From contig OY856187.1 of the NCBI GenBank assembly GCA_963693315.1, forward strand, positions 390,935,269 through 390,999,268: 64,000 nucleotides of DNA. Direction: 5' to 3'. The translations under genes and the position numbers were made by a program. The stretch comes from Diogma glabrata. Its lineage: Eukaryota > Arthropoda > Insecta > Diptera > Cylindrotomidae. Under the pieces are notes generated by a model. The model saw only the letters and a program-made list of their open reading frames with translations, was not told where the DNA came from and did no database searches. Positions within the stretch are counted from its first letter, which is position 1; the number at the start of each line of letters is the position of its first letter. This document shows positions 44,866-55,403 of the stretch, piece after piece.

Positions 44866-46000
44866 GGATTTCTTTAATGCCGCGGCTACTAGAACATTTA
44901 TAGACGGTACGTAAACTTAACGTTAACTTAACGTACAGTTCATTTCATTCTATCTTAAGGATTTTTTGACGTTTAGTATAAAAACTGAAGAAAACTAATA
45001 TTAAATTGCAAGTGTCCATAAAAATAAAATTTTATTTATTAAAAAATGCAAAAGATATAAAAAGAGCGACTTTAATTAAAGCCAAATATTAGCATGAAAT
45101 TAATATGAAAATAAAGTTTTTTATTTTTAAATTTTGTATCAAATGTTTATTTTGAATTTTATTATTTTAAATTTTGATTGTGAAATCAGTTTGTTACTTT
45201 TAAAGCATTGATTGATTTATAAAATTGATTACAAAACCAAAATTAATATCAAATCAAACGTCAAAGAATACGTAGTTTCTTGCCGACCTTAAATCAAAAT
45301 TTTGAATAGAGTCTTAAGTTACGGTTAAGTTAAAGTTAACGTTAACTCTCCAATTTCATGTCAAATTTTTTTTATTGACCAATATATTTGATAGTGTGAT
45401 ATACGCCTCATAAATTTGGGTTAGCCAATAGATGGTGCCGTATTTGTATTTAAAAAATTGGTTTTAATGTTAAAGTTTTCCAAATACACAACGCTTGCTT
45501 TTTCCAATTGTCGTGTATTATTTTTTCATTGGTGTTTGGTGATAATTATTTTAATTGTTTTTTTTTAAATATCGGTTTATGCGCGTAGCTTGCTTTGATC
45601 AATGTTTTTTTTCGTTGAAAATAATTTTATGAAATAGAAAAATGAATGTATAATATTTTATTAAAATAATATGTCAAATATTTTGAAATAGCACATTTTT
45701 TTGGAAATTTTAGGTGAAAAAGATGATGAACAATGTCGTTGAAGCTACAATTTTGAATGGAAAATTCACGTATTTCAATGATCGCAACAGATATGGCATT
45801 TGAATTCAAACGTTTAGTTTCCAGTGCGACTCGCTTTTGCAATGACCATCAACAACTCAAAACGACTTTTCTTGAATTTTCTTTCTTATGAGATACCGAC
45901 AATATGCGACGGGTATATTGTTAAATAAACAAAAGTTTTACACTATTTGGTGTAAAATAAATAAAGTTTTTAGAGTGATTAAGTAATTATTTTAATTCAC
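44866..46000. other. No recognisable gene
   Basis: AT-rich. Palindromic words TTAACGTTAACTTAACGT occur at about 44910-44935 and a related GTTAAAGTTAACGTTAACT at 45323-45345. A frame at 45627-45842 has no motif. Confidence 0.5.
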
Positions 46001-46200
46001 NNNNNNNNNNNNNNNNNNNNNNNNNNNNNNNNNNNNNNNNNNNNNNNNNNNNNNNNNNNNNNNNNNNNNNNNNNNNNNNNNNNNNNNNNNNNNNNNNNNN
46101 NNNNNNNNNNNNNNNNNNNNNNNNNNNNNNNNNNNNNNNNNNNNNNNNNNNNNNNNNNNNNNNNNNNNNNNNNNNNNNNNNNNNNNNNNNNNNNNNNNNN
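46001..46200. other. Assembly gap (200 N)
   Basis: Exactly 200 N; a conventional scaffold-gap length, so the true distance is unknown. Any frame spanning it is artificial. Confidence 0.99.
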
Positions 46201-46339
46201 GTGTTAATAGGGGAGGTTTTTGTCTTGACTCTAGTGATTGCTGTAAGTACGATAATATTAAAGCGTCCGATTTGAAGAAAATAACTCAGTTTTTTTAAAC
46301 AAATCAAAACTCTGCATACAAATTTAAATTTTTTTTCGT

Positions 46340-46381
46340 TCGATAATTCAGTTATTTCAGCCAAATCGAACGCACCTATAA
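46340..46381. repeat. Single end of the TTCGATTTG MITE family
   Basis: TTTCAGCCAAATCGAACGCA matches the right end of the MITE at 6923-7021. The partner end may lie in the gap or be missing. Confidence 0.45.
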
Positions 46382-48142
46382 TTGAAGATGAAGCATACAA
46401 AAACCAATAGGTTAAAAATACAAACTGTTTCATGTTTCCTTAGTTACCAACTTACTCACACCCTCGAGAAAATCAAAAAATGGGTCGTTACAATCTCAAA
46501 GTGAGATTGAGTTGAGAGTTGACGAGTCTTGACTAAGAACTAAAGCAATCGATAAAAAATGTTCCAACGGAAGCAAACATTTGAAATTTATTGTAAAACA
46601 TTTTAAGAAATTATTTTTATTACACATTTGAAGTTTTCGTAAGATATCATTTACATTTTGTTTAATGTGTTTTCGCTATTTATTTTCGATTGAATAGCTT
46701 TCAACTTTTTTCGAAAAACATAGTTTGTTTGTTTGTATCTTCCTCCCTTTGACTGGGTATTTTTATTTCTATTTCTATAAAACGTAATCCTAAAATGCTT
46801 TAATATTATTTGATGTATTAGAGCTTTTGGGAGCGTGACTGGGTGTTCTGTATGCTCCCTGTCTTGTTTAAACAGCATCTAGCGCAGTTGGGTTTATAAA
46901 CCCCCTCCTTGCCAAAGCTCCAACAGAAAAGTCGAGGTGGTTGAAGACCCTCCTGAAAACGGGGCCCATCTAGCATGCAACTTCAGCAAGTAAAGGCCTA
47001 TTTTAATAACCAGAGATTATGAAATTATGTATAGCTGAGACTTCAAACATCACGGGGTCATCAGAAATTTGCGCTAGGTTTTTGGATTTAAGAAGAGCAG
47101 CAGGTTAAATAAAGAACGAGTATCCTCAGTCGCAGGGTAAAGATATGGTGTAGACGGAGTAAATTCGGATGCCGTATGGGTAGAGCAATGAGGGAGATTA
47201 CGAGGTAGTAGAGCTAGACTAGCTAGGAGTTTTTCCCGTTTACGGCAGAGATCGCGAATATGTTCGACTCTAAATACATTGAAGTAGCACAATTCTTTCC
47301 ATATTTTACTACGAAGATTGTTCAGCAATATATTCAATTTGATAGTTCTTCTGATTAAATCGAACCAATTTTTTTCTTTCAGGAACTAACAGCATCATCA
47401 GTACACTTTTTTTAATATGCCATGTAGCTTTTATTCTTTATGAAAATAAATATGTATTATCAAATTTAAAAGAATATGTATTTCTATTATATGTACGTTT
47501 TAAACTCTTATAGAGTATAAAAAAAATAAATAAAAATTTAAAACACACTGTTTTGGAAACGAGCTAAAAAGTAAAAGGAAATGAAAAGAAATAAAAAACA
47601 CACTTTTTTGAAAACGAACTAAAAAGTAAAAAATAAATTTTACGTTATTGCTAAGAAATAAACGATATGTTCATACAAATATTATATATTTTATAATCAC
47701 ATTTGATTTCAAATTGTAAAAGAAAAAAATTTACAGTATTTGATACACCTTAACATAGGTGCAAACATTAAATTTTTGATTTAGCATTTTTGATAAATAA
47801 TTTTCCGTTCCCATAATTTTTCGTTCCAATAATTTTCCGTTCCCGTTACAAAAAATAGAAGTAAGTGGCGCAGTCAATATAGAAGAGGAATGAAATTTTG
47901 TAGCATCTTGTTGGAGATTGATATTTAGTAATATGTATTCACAAATTTTCCCTACCATACCATATATCCACTATGAATAGAACTCACAGACTTAAGACCA
48001 TTTCATTTATTCACAAACTCTGGCCTGGTCTTGTTGCTGGATTTCCATTACATTCATTTCTGCTAATGCTTCGTGGCAGATATTTAATTAGGAATGCACT
48101 TGTAAGTAACATCACTATAAATTTTTTTAAAATTATCAGTGA
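46382..48142. other. No recognised gene; GC-richer tract 46840-47340
   Basis: 46840-47340 is markedly less AT-rich and carries a minus-strand 87-codon frame (47074-47337: NNLRSKIWKELCYFNVF, HIRDLCRKREKLLASLALL) that could be a degraded element terminus; I do not recognise it. 47540-47635 is a diverged ~55-bp tandem duplication (AACACACTTTTTTGAAAACG). 47793-47845 has three copies of ATAATTTTCCGTTCCC. Confidence 0.45.
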
Positions 48143-48280
48143 GTTAATTCAATGAATTATTTGTGATATTACATCACTCCGATGGAAGTTATCCCATCAT
48201 GAATAGCTATATTTTATATTAATGATGTGATAACTTCCATCGGAGTGATGTAATATCACAAACAATTCATTGAATTAATT
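48143..48280. repeat. 138-bp near-perfect palindrome
   Basis: Arms of about 57 bp (48143-48200 and 48222-48279) pair almost perfectly: GATATTACATCACTCCGATG / CATCGGAGTGATGTAATATC, extending through GAATTATTTGTG and GAAGTTAT. The loop is about 21 bp. The right arm is also the start of repeat H. Confidence 0.9.
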
Positions 48281-49490
48281 GTTGATAATGTGTCGATATA
48301 GACCAGAGTTTCGAACCGGAACCAAACCGTTAACCGAAAACCGTTATTAACCGAAATTTATGACTGAACCGGAACGTAACCGAAACCGTAATTTTTTATA
48401 TGTAATGAACCGTAACCGGAACGAAAAATTCATTTTATTTACGGTTCATGTGAAACGGTTTGCAGTGAAAGAACAAAAAAAATATTCTAACAAGAAGCTG
48501 CTCATATATTATGAGTAAAAGATTAACATTTCATATGTAAAATTGGCTATAGGTACTACATTTTTGGTTTATAATCTAGTCCAAAATTTATTACATTTTT
48601 TTAAAATACCATGAAACCATGAAGCAAATTTTGAGAGGCATATTAACGGGTTTCATAAAAAAGAATTTAAAATTTTACAATGACTTAAAATATTAGCAAA
48701 AGCTTCATGTAAACGAAATCTGCCATCAAAGTTAAGCTCAAGTAGTGTAATGTCGCTTACTCCAACGTTATTAGACATGAAATTTAAACCTCAAAATATT
48801 ACGCTCACTATGTCTGAAAAACTTCTTACTGAAGCCTGTATCGAACTGGTTACAAAAAATGGTTGCTCGTTTAATTTTTTAGAATGTTCAAGATTCAATA
48901 ATTACTGAAGTTGTTTCTTTTGAATTTTTGCATAAGAATACTGAAAATCCTTGATTTTGACTTTGGAACTGAACCGAATCGAAAACCGGAGCGAAAAAAT
49001 CAACTAAGGAACCAAATCGAAAACCGGAACGAAATAATTGTCGGAACGAAACCGTAAACCGAAACGGAAAAATTTCGGTTCGAAACTCAAGTGACACAAG
49101 TGAAGATGGTCATTTTCGTCTCGTCGATACAAGTTTGTTATCCAATTCTAGCTTGGTTAGAGTACAACAACAATAGTGGTCAACTAGAGAAATAAATTGA
49201 CTTAACCTGAATCTAATAAATATATGATTATGAAAGTTTTTTGTGTTCTTATACTTCGCTAGAGTAGTAGACCAATTTTGGTTTATAAAGTGTTAAATTT
49301 TTTAAGGTAGTATAGTGTATCTAGTCGGCTAGCCCTGATGAGAATGATATACTTTTTTAAAGTGTAATAAAAAGTTCTTATCGGTTCGAAAATAAATCGA
49401 TCGACAATTTGGTGGATAGCAAAAAAATTTCATAAATTACACACCATATTTTGTTAGATTCAGTCTTATTATCAGTGAGCTTTTAAATTT
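48222..49490 (+). repeat. Repeat H, copy 1 (interrupted by hAT insertion)
   Basis: TTCCATCGGAGTGATGTAAT, AATTAATTGTTGATAATGTG, then after the insertion ACACAAGTGAAGATGGTCAT, CTAGTCGGCTAGCCCTGATG and TCGGTTCGAAAATAAATCGA, the same order as copies at 49743-50197 and 50198-50362. Confidence 0.75.
48304..49089 (+). mobile_element. 786-bp hAT-derived insertion with CAGAGTTTCGAACCG ends
   Basis: Ends CAGAGTTTCGAACCGGAACC and CGGTTCGAAACTCA are inverted. Much of the element consists of repeated AACCGAAACCG-type words near both ends. Its absence from the paralogous repeat at 49910 defines the borders. At about 48770-48908 a plus-strand frame reads TMSEKLLTEACIELVTKNGC-SFNFLE, matching the E-L-V-T-x-N-G-x-x-F motif near the N-terminus of hAT transposases, so this is a deletion derivative. 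Confidence 0.75.
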
Positions 49491-49742
49491 TAATGTATTT
49501 AGATAATTGCAATTTGTTTATAAATGATCGATTATTATGCTAAATTAAAATATACGAGAAAGAATCTCATGTTTTTTGTATGCGCTGAAATAGAATTATA
49601 TTTTATATATTTGGTTTAATATGTAGTTATCAATACTTTATAAAGAAAAAATATTGCGACGCTGATGCATAGGCTGACTTCACCACAGCTCTGGAAACAT
49701 AGTGTTCTCGATATATAATGAGCTAATATCCATCAAATACGT

Positions 49743-50197
49743 TAAAATTTTCTCATTGGTTCGAAACTAGATCGGTCGAAAATTGTATGGATTGCAAAAA
49801 GTTTCATAATTTGCACCATAATTTTTTAAATTCAGTTCTTATATTATTCTTGATGGAAGATTTTCCATCAGGGGGATGTTATATCACAAATAATTTACTG
49901 AATTAATTGTTGATTATGTGTCAATAGACACAAGTGAAGACTAGTCATCTTCTTCTCGCCGATACGAGTTTGTTATTCAATACTAGTATGTCTAGAGTAT
50001 AACAAAACAGTGATCACTAGAGAAACTAATTGACTAAACCTGAATCTATTAAATATATGTTTATGTAAATTTTTTGTTTTTTTATACTTCGTTAGAGTTG
50101 TAACTTAATTTTTGGTTTATATTTAGCGTTGACATTTTTTGGTAGTTTATCTAGTCGGCTAGCCCTGATGAGAGTGATAAACTTTTTAAAAGTTTAA
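49743..50197 (+). repeat. Repeat H, copy 2 (~455 bp, tandem with copy 3)
   Basis: AAAATTTTCTCATTGGTTCG at 49744 recurs at 50198, 454 bp later. It includes TTCTTGATGGAAGATTTTCC, TTGATTATGTGTCAATAGAC and GGCTAGCCCTGATGAGAGTG. Confidence 0.85.
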
Positions 50198-50362
50198 AAT
50201 TTTCTCATTGGTTCGAAACTAGATCGGTCGAAAATTGTATGGATTGGAAAAAGTTTTATAATTTGCACCATAATATTTAGATTCAGTTCTTATATTATTC
50301 TTGATGGGAGATTTTCCATCGGGGTGATGTTATATCACAAATAATTAACTGAATTAATTTTT
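50198..50362 (+). repeat. Repeat H, copy 3 (partial)
   Basis: Directly follows copy 2 and ends at AACTGAATTAATT, where repeat E begins. Confidence 0.85.
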
Positions 50363-50705
50363 AGTTATTGTTTGAAGGTATGTTCTAAAAGTCATTTGGT
50401 TGCAACTCCTTATTTATGTGTCTTTTAATCAATTTTTTAATTCATTTCACAAGCTCAACTCACTTTGTACCATAAACAAAATTCATTAAATTTTTTGGTT
50501 TGGTTATGAAATACCAAATTCTTATAATTTTTTAACCAAAGAAAAAAAGGTTTGCATCCCTTTTTTTAATTCAATAACTTTTAGAATTTCTGCACCCTGA
50601 AGCAAAAATATGTATACACAAAAAAACATAATCAAACGGAATACATTTTTTTATGAAGTAACTTAAAATTCCAAATTTCTTGAAAAAAAAAAAATGTTTT
50701 GTGTT
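50362..50705 (-). repeat. Dispersed repeat E, copy 2
   Basis: Inverted copy of 28225-28585, including TTGTTTGAAGGTATGTTCTA and AGAATTTCTGCACCCTGAAG. An open frame on the minus strand (50571-50828) is not conserved in copy 1. Confidence 0.75.
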
Positions 50706-50729
50706 TAAAAGATGAAATTCCCAAGAAAA

Positions 50730-50950
50730 AATACAGAGATCTGAAGAGATCTTATCAGATCTGCGTAAGCAGATCTGCGTAGATCTGCATTTTGGAACAT
50801 ATCTATAACGATCTGCACAGATCTCCATAGATCAAAACAGATCTGTATAGATATGTTCCAAAATGCAGATAACCTTGGATCTACGATTTTTTTTGATATA
50901 TTTAGATCTGCTTCGATCTATCAAGATCTTATTTTGTCTTACAAGATCCT
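50730..50950. repeat. AGATCT-dense island with 25-bp inverted repeat
   Basis: About ten AGATCT words and several further GATC occur in ~220 bp. Arms 50783-50807 and 50846-50870 (ATCTGCATTTTGGAACATAT and five more bases) are perfect complements around a 38-bp loop that also contains AGATCT. No frame. Confidence 0.85.
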
Positions 50951-51839
50951 GTTTATTAAAAATAAACTTTTTAAACAAAATAGAACAGGGGCCCTATTCC
51001 CGAACACATAAATGTAAATTTTGACAATATTGTGAAGTTTGTATTGCATAACATTAAACGGTAACGCAGAAGCATAGCTAGGGGGGCGGAAGAGGTCCGC
51101 CCCGGGTGTCACCCGTTTTGGCGTGACATCTGACCGTAAAAAACAAACCATCAGAATTTTTTCAACGATAAATCACTTAGAAACCATTTTAACCAGGTTA
51201 TCCATATAATTTTAATTTATAAATTGTGATAACTTATAAATGTTTCCTATAAAGGTGTTATTGGTTCCAAAAGAATCTATTCTGCTTTTTAAAATTTTTG
51301 AGTTATTACGTAAAATAAAATTTTAACAATATGTGTGTATTTCTTTTTTTTTCTATCGAATCAACATGTTGAGCATTGAATACCATATCCACAATTACTC
51401 AATAGCTTTGAATATTCCTATATATACCATATTGACTTTTTTTACGGTATATTATTTAGTATGCAAGAATGATTCTTTAACGACCAGGTCTGAAAACACA
51501 TATGCTCAATAATGTATAGGAAAAGTAGTTTACGTCGATAATGTGGCACCCTTTGTCGATAGTTTGACACCCTTGAGTTACAATGTCTCTATTCCAAATT
51601 TATTTCTAAAATTTCAGCTTAACTTTACTACCTAATATATGTTTTACATTTCAAACAAATTAATTGCAAACACATAAGGAAACTAATAAACAATCAAATC
51701 ACCGTGTTTGTAAATGATCTCAAAATAATTTTTTTTCCTTTATTATGAAATTACTGCAGTTTTGCAAATTTGCTGTTTGTTTTCAGTTTTATATATTTGA
51801 ATTAAATGAAAGTTTATCATTTAAAATTGCATTTAAATT

Positions 51840-52085
51840 TTGTTTATTTTTCTTCTTAGGAACCTTCCTTAAATCAGTCTTTAAAACATTTTCCAGTTTT
51901 CCCGATGTAAAATTTTTCACAAAAATTACATTTAATTTTGTAAATTATTGAGCATGATTCTAATTGGATATTTAATTTTGGTTTCAATTCTTTATATAAA
52001 ATATCTTTTAGGATTTTATACTTATATTTTTTTAAATAGTTCCTAATAATATTAGGTAAATGATTTGTATATTCCATTTTATCAA
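51840..52085 (-). pseudogene. Penelope-like GIY-YIG fragment in hAT leader
   Basis: Minus-strand frame of 67 codons: NHLPNIIRNYLKKYKYKI, LKPKLNIQLESCSIIYKIKC-NFCEKFYIGKTGKCFKD. The C-x2-C plus Y-I-G-K-T-G pattern is the start of the Penelope-like GIY-YIG endonuclease, better preserved than at 5777. The rest of the element is missing. Confidence 0.75.
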
Positions 52086-52182
52086 ATATTATTTAATATA
52101 AGTTGTTACAAGGAAATTTAAATGAATTCATTTTCTTGGCGGTGTATTTAGTCGTTAACACAGTGTACTTATTATGAACTAG

Positions 52183-52443
52183 ACATATATCGTCGCTTTA
52201 ATAATGAAACAACGTATGCTATTTATACGTTGTTTTTATATAATAGGTGCGCTGCATTCCCCATAAGGGTATCTTTGAATTGGCATTTTTACATTTTCGA
52301 ATTATTTTATGACTGGGGGTAAGAATTAATAAATTATAAATTAACGTCCATGCAAATGCATGCGCACATCAAACTTTAAACTCAAATATCTCGAAACTAT
52401 ACTTTTGCGTATACGTTATTTCATTATTAAAGCGACGATATGT
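52183..52443. repeat. 261-bp MITE with ~36-bp terminal inverted repeats
   Basis: Left end ACATATATCGTCGCTTTAAT through GAAACAACGTATGC and right end its complement with small differences. hAT copy 1 has no counterpart between 5668 and 5690, i.e. an empty site. No ORF. Confidence 0.85.
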
Positions 52444-52540
52444 ATCCTACAAATATATTTAGAATTAATGCTTTGCTGATACCTACTATAATTAAAAATA
52501 TTTTTTTAGATTTCGTTTAGCAAATATCGCAAAAAATAAA

Positions 52541-55403
52541 TATGCCACGAGGAGTTCATACTTCTTAAAAAAAAAGTTGGTTCCAGCAGAGGAAGACCAA
52601 ACAGGCTAAAATAGATGCAGTTCAGTTACAAAATATGTTACAACACCCGATGATATCCAAGGTTCATCAAAAGAAACTGATTCTCACGTTGATGCAACGA
52701 ATGTTTCAGAGAAAATTGGCTCATCTTCGGAAACTAACAGCGACAATACAGAATTAATAATGATAACCTATGATGAAGACGAATTAGAAAGAAATACTGA
52801 AAATGACAGTGATAATGCTGCTAATGCTTCTACTATTGAAGACTGTATTTGCATGGGTGAATCACTTTAGGACTTAAGAGATGTATCACATTGTCTCTGA
52901 TAATGTTCGCATTGAAATCATAAAAAAAGGAAACGAACATTTTCAAAATAGAGAAGGGTCGTTTGTTACTGTATCTAGACACGGGTTGGACATACAAGGT
53001 GATGTTCGTCATCTTTCTAAAGAATGGTATTATAAAGTGATGCCTTATGGTGAAAAAATTCTGCGGTCATGGATGGTTTATTCATTGTCCTTTAAATAAT
53101 AACCTATACTGCTTCTGCTGTCGTATATTAGCTGTCACCAATAGTACAAAATCTACGACTGGGTTTCAGAAGTGGTGGAAACTAAATTCCAAAGTAACCG
53201 ACCATGAAACTTCAAATGAACATCTGGAGAATTTAGAAAAGTGGAAAACTTTGGAAATGAGGTTAAAATTTCATAAAACGATAGGAGACTTAGCATTGCA
53301 ATTAATAGATAATGAAGAAGTGGAAGGAATGGAAATTGAATCCAGATTATTGGATATAATTTTGTTTTTCTCTTAACAAAACCTAGCATTTTGTGAACAT
53401 GATGAAGGATAAAGTTCTTCAAATAAAGGCAATTTTTAGAACCAATCTATTGTCAAAGTATGATGTAGTGTTAAAAGAACACATTTTGAATTTGGAGCAT
53501 GGTAAATCACCAAAGTATCATATTTGTCACCAGATGTACAAAATCAGTTTATAAATGTTTTAGCGATCCACGTAAAGCTTAAGCTTGTCAACGAAATTAA
53601 ATCGGTTAAATATTTTGGAATTATGTTTGATAGCACACCTGACATTTCACATATTGATCAAATGTCTGAAGTGATTCGTTATGTGAAAGTTGATGGTAGA
53701 AAAGTGGAAATCAAGGAAGTATTCCTTGGATTTTTTCCTTTACATGGGAAAAAAGCCACTGATTTAAGCGATGAAATTCTTACACTGAAAATACAATTGA
53801 AGTAATGACAACCTCATCTCGAAGTTGGCAGTTTATTATTCACGCAAAGAAAAGATACTTACAAACAATTTCACCGTGATTGGGACAACTACTTAGTACT
53901 CAGTAACATTGTCCTGACAACAGAATGAGGTTTATTTAAAATATAAAGTGTTATATTCAATACAACAGTAGTTGAATAAAGTTAATAACTATTTCCATGA
54001 AAACATATTTCTTTGGCCTTATATCATGAATTTTTCATTTTCAAACTTAAGTATTTGAGATTAATTGAACTATATTTTATTTTCACATAAATATTTCATG
54101 TGATTGTCTCAACTTCATCGCTTTATAATTGTACAGTTGTTGAATCAATCTCGTAGTTCGATTTGCCATATCTGCCCGGTGAGGTTGAGAGAACTGCATT
54201 TCGATTGGAAATAGGACATGTTTTTTTTAGAGTAAAAATCTAGAAAATGACGGTATAGATGTAATGAATTGTCGTTCCCAAGGTTATGATAATGCAGCTG
54301 TTATGAGTAGTATACATGGAGGAGTGCAAGCTATTATTAAAGCAAAAAATAACAAAGCAATTTTTGTTGGCTGCATAGATCATTCAATTAATTTATGTGG
54401 GCAACACTCATTTGCACAAAATGTAGCTTGTGTAACGTTTTTCGGAACAGCGGAAGTCATTTTTACATGTTTTTCTGCTTCGACTAGCCGCTGGGAAGTG
54501 TTTGTTAAACACAACAAAGCAACTGTTAAAAGACTCTTAACAACGCATTGGAGTCCTCATTATGCTGCAGTAAAAGTATTGGCCGAAAATTTTGATGGGA
54601 TTGTAGCTGTAATTGAGAAGTTAAGTGATCAACAAGAAAATGTAGACACTAGAGGCGCTGCACAGAACCTTATTCATGCAGCATGTGATTTTACGTTTCT
54701 TTGCTATCTTTTGTTTTGGAATGATATTGTAATGGAAATAATATCTGTGCTCAGATTGGATTGCAAAGCAAAGGCTTGAATATTGATCAATTAGTTACAA
54801 AAATAGAATCAATTCGTAACGAAGCCACATTGTAGAAGAGGCAATAGATCTCGCTGCGTAATCGGAGGACTATGACATTCCAATGGAAAGCCAAATTCGT
54901 CGTAAAAACGTAAAAAACGAATGGCTGACGAGTTTGCCCCTGATGTTGGTCTGACACTGAGAGCTCAACTTAAGAAGGACATGTTGGAATGTCTTGACCG
55001 ATTCAGTGTTGAACTCCGTACTAGACTGAAGTCAGTTCAAGATTTAGCTTCATTGTTCGAGGTTGTACAGACAAACACTTAGCTTTTGGCGAACAGAAAA
55101 GAATGGAAATTATCTGTATCAAAATTTACCGGTTTTTATGATAAGGTATCGGTAACAGAACTCCTCATAGAGATACCAAGGTTGAGGAGGCATTTAAAAG
55201 CGGCCAATGTTACAATTTCTAACTGGGCGTACCTAGATTTTTTTAAATTTATCGTAGAATGGGATTTTTCAGGATTTCTTCCAAGTCTTACGGTCGCACT
55301 AAAGGTATTTATGACTATTTGCGTATCAGTGGTTTCGTGTGAGAGGAGTTTCAGCAAATTAAAATTAATTAAAAATTACTTGGGGGCAACAATGACCCAA
55401 TGA
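52541..55403 (+). pseudogene. ZMYM1-like hAT transposase, copy 2, frameshifted
   Basis: Starts MPRGVHTS and runs into a stop after eight codons. Conserved blocks in several frames follow: NVRIEIIKKGNEHFQNREG, GEKILRSWMVYS, YCFCCRI and GFQKWWKLNSK (TTF-type zinc finger), FGIMFDSTPDISHIDQMSE (53617-53670), QGYDNAAVMSS (54277 on), HYAAVKVLAENFDG, ADEFAPDVGLTLRAQLKKD, and the C-terminal hAT dimerisation block LPSLTVALKVFMTICVSVV-SCERSFSKLKLIKNYL (55285-55385). A 450-bp insertion splits the core at 53783. Because it retains the C-terminus deleted in copy 1, the two together cover the protein's blocks. Inactive as it stands. Confidence 0.88.
53783..54232. mobile_element. 450-bp insertion at a TA in hAT copy 2
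   Basis: Copy 1 reads continuously across this point (ATTCTTAAAAACCTT). Here the same site is ATTCT-TA, then CACTGAAAATACAATTG ... GTTTTTTTTAGAG, then TA-AAAATC. Duplicated TA and weakly inverted ends (CACTGAAAA / CTCTAAAAA) fit a Tc1/mariner-type non-autonomous element. No ORF. Confidence 0.65.

Larger units (their letters stand above)
51067..55403 (+). mobile_element. ZMYM1-like hAT element, copy 2
   Basis: Begins with CAGAAGCATAGCTAGGGGGG (hAT-type terminus) and CGCCCCGGGTGTCACCCG, then a ~700-bp non-coding leader shared with 18105-18720, an antisense Penelope-like fragment, and the transposase from 52541. The 3' end is replaced at 55404 by an R4-like LINE, so no 3' terminus is present. 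It carries two insertions absent from copy 1 (52183-52443 and 53783-54232). Confidence 0.75.

Noticed and set aside
45987..46433. 148-codon frame across 46001-46200
   Set aside because: It spans an assembly gap of N; open only because the gap has no stops.
48888..49097. 69-codon minus-strand frame rich in Phe/Arg/Ser
   Set aside because: It is a translation of the repeated AACCGAAA terminal words of the hAT-derived insertion.
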